Origin: Mycobacterium sp. Z3061
GTDB lineage: Bacteria; Actinomycetota; Actinomycetes; Mycobacteriales; Mycobacteriaceae
Assembly (NCBI RefSeq): GCF_031583025.1
Contig: NZ_CP134062.1
Location: forward strand, 4,402,001-4,466,000
DNA length: 64,000 bases
Direction: 5' to 3'
Below, piece by piece: positions 1-8,558 of the stretch (positions are counted from its first letter, which is position 1; each line of letters opens with the position of its first letter). The notes below the pieces were generated by a model. That model was not told the DNA's origin and searched no databases. It saw nothing but the letters and a program-made list of their open reading frames with translations. A program made the translations under genes and the position numbers.

Positions 1-707
1 GCCTTGCAGCGGCCGTCCGGACTGAGGAACCCGCTCTTGGACTCGGCGATGGCCGTGTTGGGGCCGACCATGATGTTCACGCCGCCGGCCAGCGCGAGGT
101 TGCACTCGCCGTTCCAGATGCTCTGGGCCGCAAGGTGTACCGCGACGAGTGAGCTCGAACAGGCGGTGTCCACCGTCATGCTGGGCCCGCGGAAGTCGAA
201 GGTGTAGGAGATCCGGTTGGCCAGCATCGTCATCATCATCCCGGTGGCGGAATGGGTTTTGAAACGGTAGCGACTGGTGCGGCCCTGATTCTGCAGCAGC
301 TGGTAGTCCAGGGTGAAGCCGCCGATGAACACACCGACGTCCGTACCCGCCAACTTGTCGGCAGGTAGGCCGCCGTCCTCCAGCGCCTCCCACGTGGCCT
401 GCAGCATCAGTCGTTGCTGCGGATCGAGCAGGTTCGCCTCGCGTGGCGAGATGCCGAAGAACTGTGGGTCGAACTTGTCGATCTCGCTGAGGAACCCACC
501 TCGGCGGGTGACCATCTTGCCGACCTTCGCCGGGTTCGGGTCGTAGTACTTCGCGGCGTTCCATCGTGTCTCCGGGACGACGCGTGTGGCGTCCGTTCCG
601 CTGCACAGCAAGTTCCAGAAATCGTCCGGGCTGTCCGCGCCACCTGGGAAGCGGCACCCGATTCCTACTATCGCCAAGGGTTTTCGAATGCCGTGCTCGG
701 CGCGCAT
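1..707 (-). CDS. type I polyketide synthase, N-terminal ketosynthase part (runs off window)
   Basis: Reading the minus strand from 707 to the window edge gives about 235 residues of a beta-ketoacyl synthase domain. It starts with the IAVVG-like strand (LAIVGIGCRFPGG, residues 11-23), then FFGISPREA and DPQQRL, and reaches the nucleophile motif DTACSSSLVAVH with the active-site cysteine near residue 183. KS domains of modular PKSs condense acyl-ACP units. The rest of this protein (KS histidines, AT, ACP) lies outside the window. I chose the ATG at 705-707 because GGAAAGG lies 6 nt upstream. The ATG at 711-713 touches that ribosome site and is too close. It follows the halogenase-like gene in the same direction with a gap of about 120 bp, so a shared pathway is likely. 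The product is unknown. Confidence 0.9.
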   Translation of the reverse strand, partial: MRAEHGIRKPLAIVGIGCRFPGGADSPDDFWNLLCSGTDATRVVPETRWNAAKYYDPNPAKVGKMVTRRGGFLSEIDKFDPQFFGISPREANLLDPQQRLMLQATWEALEDGGLPADKLAGTDVGVFIGGFTLDYQLLQNQGRTSRYRFKTHSATGMMMTMLANRISYTFDFRGPSMTVDTACSSSLVAVHLAAQSIWNGECNLALAGGVNIMVGPNTAIAESKSGFLSPDGRCK

Positions 708-827
708 GTTCATCCTTTCCCGCTGACGAGAAGTTCGCGAGTACCGCTGAACCGCTGCCAGGAGCTTGTTCGGTGATTCAGCGGCAGTGTGCGGCGCGAC
801 CGCGTGATGCGTGAATCTTCGTCGGGG

Positions 828-2597
828 CTAACTGAATTCGAATGCAGGTGCGCTGCTGACGATCCACTCGTGGCTGATCGGATTGGTGGCCTGCTCGCGG
901 CGGTAGATGGAGCGGAGTTCGCGCAACAGCGAATCTCGTTGCCAAGCCTGGACCTGCCGCATGACATCGTCATCGGAAAACCTTTCGCACTTTTCCGCAA
1001 CTACTGTCTCGACCAACTGGCCCGCTATCTGGCGCAGCAACAGCGCGTTCGCGTCGAACCGGGCGGTGAAGTCCGCGGCCCGTCCCATCATGGCCTTGTG
1101 CAACGTGACCATGAAGTTCAGCGGAGCATAGAGATCGACGAAGCCCCCGGCGGGACGCGCGCCCTCGATTGCGGCCCATTCCCGGAAGAATTGCTGCATC
1201 CGGTTGCTGAGCGCGATAAGTCCCTCCAAATAGGGCACTACGCCGGGGTCGTCAGCGACACTGACGAATCGGTCGTTGCTGTAGAGAAGTCCCAAGAATC
1301 CCCAGTAGAAGGCGATATCCCAGATCACCTTCGCGGCCATGACGGCAGGTGAGCCCATCAGAATGTACTGGTCGCAGTAAATAGCCAGCCACATCTCGGT
1401 GAGGGACCGAAACAACGAATCGCTGATTCCGGCCCTCCCGACGACATCTTCGCCGTCGAGTTCACGGACAATCATGTCGGTGATGAGGCCGTTGCCGATT
1501 GCAACAAGGTCGAGTCCGGATGAATACAGCGGATCCAGGAAAATTCCCGAGTCTCCGGTGACGCACCACCGGTCGCGTCCGTCGTATACCTGGCTGGCAC
1601 CGTGACTGTAGTTCTTCATCACTCTGAAGTCTTTGATCAGGTGATCGATATCGGCCAGCACCGCGGCGCATTGCGGCTCGTGCTCACGCAACCACGATTT
1701 CGCCTTGGCAAGCGTGTTGAAATCGTTGAATGCATGAAATGCCGGGTCTGCCACAATGCCGACGCTGGTGGCTCCGGATGCCAGCCGGATGAGCCAGACC
1801 CAGTAGCCTTCCCCCATCAGATGATTGGTCGACATTGCCCGGTCGCCTTCGACCAGACGCGCCTGCCAACTCGGATCGTCGCTCCACTTACCGATATCGA
1901 TCTCCGCCGCGACGCGCAGCCACACGGCGTTGCAGTTGTGCTCGTTGGGCCGCCTCAGCTCCAGTTGCCGGGGCAATGCCCGATTTCGCCCCGACGCGTC
2001 AGCGACCCAACGAGCGGTCTTTTGGGTGATGATGTCGCCATCCTGGATGGAAATGGTGTGAGAACGACTTCCGTAACCCAATTCAACGGATCGAACCCGG
2101 CCGGTGATAACGGTGATGCCGGCGGACACGCATCGTCGGTTGAGCTCGTTTTCCAGCCTGCCGCGATCGATTTGGTATGTGACCTGATGCGTGAACGAGG
2201 AACTGCCGAGTTCCATTCGCTGGGTGATATCGGTGTTTCCGTTGTGCGTGAAGAACATGCGCAGACCCATCTTGCGAATCTGTGCGGTGTTGAGATGGTC
2301 GGCCAGTCCGAGGCGATCCCGCAGGTACTGCGCGGAAATCTCGACCGTCGACTCACCGACCGTGTGGGTGATCTCCGGAGCCGGGTGCCCGTTGGCCTCG
2401 ATGATGAGCAGTCTGGTTTGCGGCCTGGCCCGGTGGAGTTCCAGAGCCAGCGTAAGCGCCGCGATGCCGCCCCCCACGATCGCGACGTCGTAGTCCGCTG
2501 CGGTGAGCTCACCACCGGAGAGCTGGCTTTTTATCTTTTGCGCGAGGGCCTCCCGTGCCTCCGCGCTCAGATGCGACAGCTGCGCTCGCACGTCCAC
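828..2597 (-). CDS. flavin-dependent halogenase-like FAD enzyme
   Basis: The 589-residue protein has the FAD dinucleotide motif DVAIVGGGIAALTLALEL (37-54), the halogenase-type GEST box (81-84), and a lysine in QIRKMGLRMFF (Lys109) that lines up by eye with the catalytic lysine of tryptophan halogenases. A WVWLI segment (266-270) resembles the halogenase WxWxIP motif, with Arg in place of Pro. The second FAD motif TGDSGIFLDPLYSSG is at 347-361. Known members use FADH2, O2 and halide to chlorinate or brominate substrates, often while tethered to a carrier protein. The N-terminal 25 residues (LSAEAREALAQKI) resemble linkers seen in NRPS/PKS systems. It starts at GTG with AAGGGGG about 4 nt upstream. 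It is followed by the PKS and preceded by an antiporter on the same strand. A related non-halogenating monooxygenase is possible because the last proline of WxWxIP is missing. Confidence 0.75.
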   Translation of the reverse strand: MDVRAQLSHLSAEAREALAQKIKSQLSGGELTAADYDVAIVGGGIAALTLALELHRARPQTRLLIIEANGHPAPEITHTVGESTVEISAQYLRDRLGLADHLNTAQIRKMGLRMFFTHNGNTDITQRMELGSSSFTHQVTYQIDRGRLENELNRRCVSAGITVITGRVRSVELGYGSRSHTISIQDGDIITQKTARWVADASGRNRALPRQLELRRPNEHNCNAVWLRVAAEIDIGKWSDDPSWQARLVEGDRAMSTNHLMGEGYWVWLIRLASGATSVGIVADPAFHAFNDFNTLAKAKSWLREHEPQCAAVLADIDHLIKDFRVMKNYSHGASQVYDGRDRWCVTGDSGIFLDPLYSSGLDLVAIGNGLITDMIVRELDGEDVVGRAGISDSLFRSLTEMWLAIYCDQYILMGSPAVMAAKVIWDIAFYWGFLGLLYSNDRFVSVADDPGVVPYLEGLIALSNRMQQFFREWAAIEGARPAGGFVDLYAPLNFMVTLHKAMMGRAADFTARFDANALLLRQIAGQLVETVVAEKCERFSDDDVMRQVQAWQRDSLLRELRSIYRREQATNPISHEWIVSSAPAFEFS

Positions 2598-2628
2598 ACG
2601 TCCCCCTTCGCAAGTGCGTTTGGCGAAG

Positions 2629-2650
2629 TTAGTTAATAGTTAAGTAGGTT
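2629..2650 (-). promoter_or_regulatory. AT-rich tandem repeat upstream of the halogenase-like gene
   Basis: The heptamer TAGTTAA occurs twice head to tail at 2630-2643 and is followed by a similar GTAGGTTA. It lies about 35 bp upstream of the GTG start of the halogenase-like gene. The stretch is AT-rich in a GC-rich genome, so it may be a promoter or a regulator binding site. No known operator was recognised. Confidence 0.35.
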
Positions 2651-2727
2651 ACACGAAATGAAGGTCAGATTCGCCGCGCAGTCGCGGCACCGGGCGGCCG
2701 CAAACCGCCCTCCATCAGGACTCTGAT

Positions 2728-4014
2728 CTACGCGGAGCCGTCGGCGGGCACAGTCGCGGGCTCGGGCAACTCGCTCGGTTCATCGACTCGGTGGCGACCG
2801 TAAACGAACTCGAATATCGGTGTGGCCATCAGCGTGGTGACGATAGCGACCAGGACCAGAATCGTGAAAAGCGTCGGAGTGATGATGCCGGCTTGAAGTC
2901 CGATGTTCAGCAGGATGAGTTCGATCAATCCGCGGGCGTTCATCAACGAACCGAGCGCTACGGATTCGCGAAAGGGAACCTTATTCAGGCGCGCCGCAAC
3001 CGTGCACGCGACACCTTTCCCGAGGATCGACACGATCAGAATCCCCAATGTCACCGCCCACAGCATCGGACTGTTCAACAGGCCGATCTGCGTGTTCAGT
3101 CCCGAGTAGACGAAGAACAGCGGCAACAGGAAGGTGGTCACCAGTGGGTCGAGTCGGGCGGTGAGTTCTCGTGCGAAAAAACCCGACGGCATTGCCACGC
3201 CGAGGATGAACCCGCCGAATATCGCGTAGATACCTATGGTGTCGGTGAACCAGGCGCACGTCATGAGCAGAATGAGGACCGTGCTCAGCACAGGCGCGGT
3301 GATCGTGTTGCGACGTTCGGAAATCGTGCCCAATGCCTTGAATGCCCGCCGCCCCGCAGTGAGCAGCAGCACGCTGTAAAGAATGCCACCGACTATCGCC
3401 GTGGCGGCCAGGGCGGGATTACCGCGGTGGACGGCAAGGACTATCGCCAGGATGCACCAGGAGAGAGCATCGTCGGCCGCGCCACACGCCAGGGCGAGCG
3501 TGCCCAACGGGGTGCCGGACAGCCGTTGTTCGAAAATAATCCGGGCCAGCATGGGAAAAGCGGTGGTTGCGATCGACGCGCCCAGGAACATCATCGCCAT
3601 GACAAGGGTGACGCTTTTGTCGAAATAGATTCCCTGCGCCAGCAAGGGCATGGCGAGGGCCGCACCCAGAGCCAGCGGTGTGAGAATCCCCGCAGCAGAG
3701 ACGGCGACCGCGGTGCCCGCTCGGTGTTTGATCAGGTTGACGTCGAAATTGAGGCCGATGAGGAACATGTAAAGCACCAGACCGATTTGCGCCAGGGTGT
3801 ACAGCACGGTATTCGCCTGACCTGAAGGAAATAGGTGGTGTTGTATTCCCGGAGCGATTTTTCCCAACAGCGACGGTCCGAGTAGGACACCCGCGATCAT
3901 TTCGCCGACCACTTGTGGTTGCCCTATGCGTCTTGCCAGCAGCCCCACCACCCGGCACGTGCCGAGGATGACGGCGAGTTCGAGGAAGAAGTGAACTGCG
4001 GTTGCTGCGGGCAT
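2728..4014 (-). CDS. cation:proton antiporter (CPA2/Kef type)
   Basis: A 428-residue integral membrane protein with about 12 hydrophobic segments. The first is FFLELAVILGTCRVVGLLARRIGQP, with the family-typical GQPQVVGEMIAGVLLGPSLL near residues 30-50, followed by the IGLVLYMFLIGLNFD helix typical of Na+/H+ exchangers of the CPA2 family. No C-terminal TrkA-N domain is present; the protein ends in a short hydrophilic tail. It would exchange K+ or Na+ for protons across the plasma membrane. The ATG at 4012-4014 has GAGGACC about 9 nt upstream. It lies 130 bp upstream of the halogenase-like gene on the same strand, so it may act in tolerance or export for that pathway, but this is inferred from position only. 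Confidence 0.85.
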   Translation of the reverse strand: MPAATAVHFFLELAVILGTCRVVGLLARRIGQPQVVGEMIAGVLLGPSLLGKIAPGIQHHLFPSGQANTVLYTLAQIGLVLYMFLIGLNFDVNLIKHRAGTAVAVSAAGILTPLALGAALAMPLLAQGIYFDKSVTLVMAMMFLGASIATTAFPMLARIIFEQRLSGTPLGTLALACGAADDALSWCILAIVLAVHRGNPALAATAIVGGILYSVLLLTAGRRAFKALGTISERRNTITAPVLSTVLILLMTCAWFTDTIGIYAIFGGFILGVAMPSGFFARELTARLDPLVTTFLLPLFFVYSGLNTQIGLLNSPMLWAVTLGILIVSILGKGVACTVAARLNKVPFRESVALGSLMNARGLIELILLNIGLQAGIITPTLFTILVLVAIVTTLMATPIFEFVYGRHRVDEPSELPEPATVPADGSA

Positions 4015-4212
4015 AAATCAGGTCCTCGGTTTCACGGTGGACAGGCTGCCGAGGCGGATGTCGGTGTCCAGGTGCTTATTTCGACGATCGTAGCCAGGCT
4101 CAGTTGGGTGTCCGGCCCTTCGCGGTAGGGCCGTCTCGCTTGAGGCTACGGTAAGCGATCACGCTGCGCGCTTCGGTGGCGCGCCGCAGGGGTGGGGTGG
4201 TCCCACCGCTCA

Positions 4213-5121
4213 CTACCGGGATGCGGAGCCGCGGGGTCCACGGGTCCGGTGCGCAGCCAGCACATCGCAGTTGGCCAGCGTCTGCGCCTGGGCGGCCAGA
4301 ATCGATGCCTGGTTGGCATGGGCGACCGCTTCGCGCTCGTTGGTTGCCGCCTTGGCGTGTGCCGCGGCCAGGTGCCGTTTCGCATCTTCGAACCGCGCCT
4401 TGGCGTCGGCCCCGATGTGCTGACGGTGTTTGGCGGCGTAATCGGAGATCTGTCGCAATCTGGCGTCCGCGGTCGACAGCGCCGGACCCGCCGAATTGAC
4501 GGGTCCCTCGATATTCACCTGACCACTGCCGGCTTCGATCCCCCGCCCGGCACGCCGCCGGCGATGCCTGCGGTAGAGCAGGAGAAGCAGCACCACCAGC
4601 ACGACTACGCCGACGCCGACGGCGACCAGCGGCCAGATCCGTTTCGACGAGGCCTGGGATGAGGTCATCGTGTTGTTGAGCCCATCGGCCGCGGCGACCG
4701 CGGCGCCGCTCCAGTTCTTCGCGCTCACAGCGGGCCCGATCTGCGTGCTCTGTAGACTGCTCAACTCGCCTGCCGCGACCCCCGGCGCGCTGAACGCATA
4801 CAGCTTGGTGTTGGTCGCCACGGCCAGCAACGCGTCGTTGCCCCCCATACCGGTCGCCTCGCGGGTCCGGTCGACCCAGTTTTCCGGTTTGAACCGGGAG
4901 AAATTGTCGACATAGACCACCCACAGTTGAATGTGCTTGTCGCGGTAGAGCCGATCGAGAGCCGAACTGACCGCCGCCCGATCGGAATTCGTCAGCGCTC
5001 CGGTGGTGTCGGTGATGTGGTCGGTGAGCTTGGACGGCGGCTGCGCGCCCGAGGGGGTCGCCAGCAGCAAACTCGCCGCGAGGACCGACAGGACTACTCC
5101 GAACAGGCGAACAATGCGCAT
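4213..5121 (-). CDS. exported TPM-domain membrane protein (Rv2345-like, short)
   Basis: The 302-residue protein begins with a signal peptide (about 1-26, ending TPSGAQ). It continues with a TPM (Psb32/YgcG) domain at about 30-150 (LTDHITDTTGALTNSDR; GGNDALLAVAT), a single transmembrane helix at about 164-186 with a basic stop-transfer RRHRRRR, and a charged Ala-rich C-terminal segment. The N-terminal half resembles M. tuberculosis Rv2345, but the protein is about half that length. TPM domains are often linked to phosphatase activity or membrane-complex assembly. Its role here is not known. The longer upstream frame to 5227 was not used because this start is followed directly by a good signal peptide. 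Confidence 0.75.
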   Translation of the reverse strand: MRIVRLFGVVLSVLAASLLLATPSGAQPPSKLTDHITDTTGALTNSDRAAVSSALDRLYRDKHIQLWVVYVDNFSRFKPENWVDRTREATGMGGNDALLAVATNTKLYAFSAPGVAAGELSSLQSTQIGPAVSAKNWSGAAVAAADGLNNTMTSSQASSKRIWPLVAVGVGVVVLVVLLLLLYRRHRRRRAGRGIEAGSGQVNIEGPVNSAGPALSTADARLRQISDYAAKHRQHIGADAKARFEDAKRHLAAAHAKAATNEREAVAHANQASILAAQAQTLANCDVLAAHRTRGPRGSASR

Positions 5122-5226
5122 GCGGGTAATCTAGCCCGCCGCGAGCGGCTATCTTGAGAAAGCACGGCTTCGTTTTCATCGGAGCCGTGGCGGGGGGTTC
5201 GACCGCCATGCGCGAAGGAGACCGCA

Positions 5227-5496
5227 ATGCCGATATTCATGGTCGAACGAAATTACGCCGAAGAGCTCGAGCCCAGCCTGGTACCGGCCGACGGGATCGC
5301 GCGGATCAACGACCAGGAGGGCGTTCGCTGGCTGTACTCCTTTCTGTCGGCCGACAAGCGCAAGACGTACTGCCTCTATGAGGCACCGACGCCCGAGGCG
5401 ATCAGGTCCGCGGCAGTGCGGGCCGGCCTTCCAGCAGATGTGATCGTCGAAGTCTCGGGCCGGGTCCTACCGACCGGAGGAATGGCTGAGATCTGA
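5227..5496 (+). CDS. DUF4242 family small protein
   Basis: An 89-residue soluble protein beginning MPIFMVERNYAEEL and ending in VEVSGRVLPTGGMAEI. It has the YCLYEAPTPEAIRSAA core typical of the DUF4242 (SCO4226-type, nickel-binding ferredoxin-like fold) family. AAGGAG lies about 6-7 nt before the ATG, which fixes the start. It is divergent from the TPM gene and ends 3 bp from the end of the large LuxR regulator, tail to tail. Function is not established. Confidence 0.8.
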   Translation: MPIFMVERNYAEELEPSLVPADGIARINDQEGVRWLYSFLSADKRKTYCLYEAPTPEAIRSAAVRAGLPADVIVEVSGRVLPTGGMAEI

Positions 5497-5499
5497 TCG

Positions 5500-8403
5500 C
5501 TATCCCAGCAATTCGTGATCGGCGGCGTACATGGCGGCCTGGGTGCGGTTGGCGGCGCCTGTCTTGAGCAGGATGCTGCGCACATGGTTGGCGGCAGTGT
5601 TCGAGCTGATGTAGAGACGTTCACCGATCGCCCGGTTGCTCAGTCCCTCGGCCAGCAGCCGCAATACCTCGACTTCTCGCTCCGTCAGGCCGTCCGGCCC
5701 GTTGGCGGTCATCACGGGGTCCAGGAGGTTCAAGACGCGAGTCTGGCCGATCGGCGCGGCGACGGCGCGAGCCTCTCCGGCCCACTGCACGGCCCGCTCG
5801 GTACTGCCGTGCGCGAGCGCGAACAGAGCCCGTCTGGCGAGCGTCTCAGCGACGTGCACCACCGAGCCCATCCGCCGGTCCATCTCCAGGGCAGAGGTGA
5901 AATACGCTTCAGCAGCGCCGGTTTCGCCGTTGAGAGCCGCGATGCGGGCGAGGTAGCGGTCCGCACTGCCGAACAACGCGACGAACTGGCCCGCCATGAC
6001 GTTCTTGCCTTCGTAGCGTGTGACGAACGGGCGTAGCGCATGAACCGCTTCCCGGTTGCCCAGCGCCAGCGCCGCTTCCAGCATGAAGATCAGTTCCATC
6101 GGCCACCGCGCCGCCTCGGTCCGCTCCCCGAGGTTGCGGCTGAGTAGCTGATTGAGGGCGCGGTTCATGCCCCGCTCGCAGTCCAATTCGGTATAGAGCG
6201 CCAGCAGCCCGGGCAACCAGCGGCCGGCGAAAGTCTCACTGCCGTCTACGAATGTGCTGAATCTCCTGAGGGCACCGGTCTCGCGCCGGATCATGAACAT
6301 CTGGACTCCGTAAGAGCCTTCCGTGGTGTCGCTGCCGAGCAGTCCCCCGGTGCGCACGGCGATCTCCGCCCATCGCTCGGCATCCTCGAAATCGCCACGC
6401 AGGTAGGCCATCCCGCCCTGGGCGCAGGCGCCGACGAAGCTGAAGAAGGGTTGCCCGGACGTCAGGCCGGCGCGCTCCATGTCCCCCGTCGCCGCCGACA
6501 AGTCATCCGGCCGTCCCGCTTGATAACTGGCCAGCGCCCGGAAGTGTGACGCAGAGCCCAGGGCCTCGTAGTCCCGCCGGGCGAGCGCCACCCGCGACAG
6601 TTCAGTGGACCGATCCAGTTGGTGCTCACACATATCCGGCGTCAGACCGTGCCAAAGACTTGTCTCCAGAGCATGCACGAGCACCGCCGGGTCTTCGCCC
6701 GCCCGCGCCCGGTCGATGGCCAGGCTGCTGACGTCCCTGGCACGCGCCGTCTCACCGGCGAACGCCAGTGCCCGGCCGAAGCTGCCCAGCGCCCGCACAT
6801 AGCGCGGGTCAGTGGCGTCCAGACCGCACGTCTCCAGGGCTGCGGCCAGCAGGTCGGCGGCCTTGGAATCTGCCAGCCCGGGACGCCAGTTGGCGTCTTC
6901 GTAGCCGATGGCCGCCTGCAGGCGCACCAGCGGGTCGTCGGAAGCATTGATGTTCTCGTACATGCCGCGAGCGCGCGCGAAGTCCCCGGCGCGAACGTGA
7001 TTCGCAGCGGAACTGAGCTGCATCCCGGCCCGCTCCGCGCGGCTGAGCTCGGGTAGCGATGCGGCCCGCTCGTACCATGTCGCCGCGTCCTCATAGGCCA
7101 GGCTGTGCTCGGCGATCCGGGCCGCCTCCTGCGCGTACCGCAGGGCCTGCTCGTGGTAACCGAGCACGTGGGCCAACAGATAGTGATTGGCCAGGCGCGG
7201 GATGACCGAGGGATCGGCCCGCCCCTCCAGGGCCTTCGCCGCTCGGGCATGCAGTATTCGCAGCCGCGACGCCGCCATCCTGGCGACCACGGCCTCTCGG
7301 GTCAGCGCATGCACGAACGAGAAGTCGACGTCGGATCCCTGCACCGCCCTGATCAGGCCGACGCCCTCGGCCGAATCGACGGCTGCCAGCGTCACCGCCA
7401 GGTCGGCCTCGCTGCCGGCGATGAGCGCCGGCAGGTCGAATGTCTCACCGAGCACCGCGGCCTGTTCGACGATCTCCCGCACGCTTGCTCCAAGACCGGC
7501 CAGCCGGCCGGCGATGGCGTCACCGATCGAGCTGGGAACGGATCGGTGTGAGCTCAGCGCGGCCACCCCGCCGCGCCGCTCCAGGTCTTTGCACAGTTCG
7601 GTCAGAAAGAACGGGTTGCCACCGGTTTTGTCCCGCAACAGAGCCGCCGCGGTCCGCAGCTCCGAGCGGGCCAATCGCTGGGTGCTGCAGACGAATTCAG
7701 CGATCGCGTCGGTGTCGAGGCCGTCCAGGTCCAGTCGTCGCACACCGTCGAAGCGGTGCATTTCGGCCATCCGGGTGACCAGTTCGTCGGAGCGGTCCGG
7801 TGCTGTGGTGCGAAACGTCGCCACCACCAGCATGCGAACGTCGGCGCAGCCGGCCAGCACATGCTCCAACATCGCCAGCGTCGGGAGCTGCGCCCAGTGC
7901 AGGTCGTCGAGCATCAGCGCGATCGGGCGGTCTCTGGTCAACCGGCGCAGGAATCCGGTCAGCGCATCGAGCAGCACCCGCCGGCCGGTGCCTGCATGTT
8001 CGGTGACGGCCGTGTCCGCACTGTGCCGCTGCACATGAGACGACAACCGGCTCAGCTGCGGTCCCGCCTCGGCCAGCGTTTCGGCGAATGCTCCGGCAGG
8101 ATTTGACGACAGCAGCCGGTCGAGCGCCTCAACGAACGGTTCGTACGGAACGCCGGCATCGGCGGTGCAGCTGCCCATCAGGACCGCGACTCCGTGATCG
8201 GCCAGGGATCCGGCGATGGCGGCGACCAGACGTGACTTGCCTGCACCCGGTTCCCCGCCCACGAAAATCGCCTGGCGGTCCCCCTTTTCGACCAACTCCC
8301 AGGCCTGCTCCAGCGCGGCCAGTTCACCGGCGCGGCCCACGAAAGACCCACGGCGACGTACGACGACTTCGGCCGGAAGCGGTGGCGGCACCCACTGCGC
8401 CAT
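5500..8403 (-). CDS. LuxR-family transcriptional regulator with AAA ATPase domain (LAL/MalT-like)
   Basis: A 967-residue protein. The N-terminal FVGRAGELAALEQAW leads into an NTPase domain with Walker A GGEPGAGKS (49-57) and a Walker B-like LMLDDLHWAQ. A long helical TPR-like sensor region follows. A C-terminal LuxR helix-turn-helix (about 905-965: LTEREVEVLRLLAEGLSNRAIGERL) completes it. This is the layout of large ATP-dependent LuxR activators. The start ATG has no strong ribosome site. The gene is divergent from the BBE oxidase gene, so regulation of that operon and of itself is a reasonable guess. A palindrome-containing element lies 37 bp upstream. Confidence 0.9.
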   Translation of the reverse strand: MAQWVPPPLPAEVVVRRRGSFVGRAGELAALEQAWELVEKGDRQAIFVGGEPGAGKSRLVAAIAGSLADHGVAVLMGSCTADAGVPYEPFVEALDRLLSSNPAGAFAETLAEAGPQLSRLSSHVQRHSADTAVTEHAGTGRRVLLDALTGFLRRLTRDRPIALMLDDLHWAQLPTLAMLEHVLAGCADVRMLVVATFRTTAPDRSDELVTRMAEMHRFDGVRRLDLDGLDTDAIAEFVCSTQRLARSELRTAAALLRDKTGGNPFFLTELCKDLERRGGVAALSSHRSVPSSIGDAIAGRLAGLGASVREIVEQAAVLGETFDLPALIAGSEADLAVTLAAVDSAEGVGLIRAVQGSDVDFSFVHALTREAVVARMAASRLRILHARAAKALEGRADPSVIPRLANHYLLAHVLGYHEQALRYAQEAARIAEHSLAYEDAATWYERAASLPELSRAERAGMQLSSAANHVRAGDFARARGMYENINASDDPLVRLQAAIGYEDANWRPGLADSKAADLLAAALETCGLDATDPRYVRALGSFGRALAFAGETARARDVSSLAIDRARAGEDPAVLVHALETSLWHGLTPDMCEHQLDRSTELSRVALARRDYEALGSASHFRALASYQAGRPDDLSAATGDMERAGLTSGQPFFSFVGACAQGGMAYLRGDFEDAERWAEIAVRTGGLLGSDTTEGSYGVQMFMIRRETGALRRFSTFVDGSETFAGRWLPGLLALYTELDCERGMNRALNQLLSRNLGERTEAARWPMELIFMLEAALALGNREAVHALRPFVTRYEGKNVMAGQFVALFGSADRYLARIAALNGETGAAEAYFTSALEMDRRMGSVVHVAETLARRALFALAHGSTERAVQWAGEARAVAAPIGQTRVLNLLDPVMTANGPDGLTEREVEVLRLLAEGLSNRAIGERLYISSNTAANHVRSILLKTGAANRTQAAMYAADHELLG

Positions 8404-8439
8404 CTGCCCAAGGTAACGGCACCGCGGTCGCCCCGTCGA

Positions 8440-8498
8440 TAGTCAGATATGACCATTGCTGGACGGCAAGCGAAATGCTTCGTTGTGGTCATGACGGG
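8440..8498 (-). promoter_or_regulatory. conserved palindrome-containing element in the LuxR/BBE intergenic region (copy 1)
   Basis: Read on the minus strand, toward the LuxR gene, the element begins with CCCGTCATGACCACAAC, which contains the palindrome GTCATGAC. A CATTT core follows, and it ends with the near-palindrome TGGTCATATCTGACTA. A second copy lies at 26854-26911: the first 17 bases are identical and by hand about 45 of 59 aligned positions match. It sits between two divergent genes, as an operator or shared promoter would. The binding factor is unknown. Confidence 0.55.
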
Positions 8499-8558
8499 TG
8501 GCGCCGGCGCGACGTAGCGTCACCGCATCGATTCCAGAACTCGCCGGAAGGTGACGAC

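Noticed and set aside
2791..3825. 344-codon plus-strand frame over the antiporter
   Set aside because: Charged, low-complexity antisense of a clear membrane protein.
8088..8558. Longer N-terminus for the BBE oxidase
   Set aside because: It overlaps the LuxR regulator, is Arg/Pro-rich without homology, and a good ribosome site precedes the ATG at 8559.
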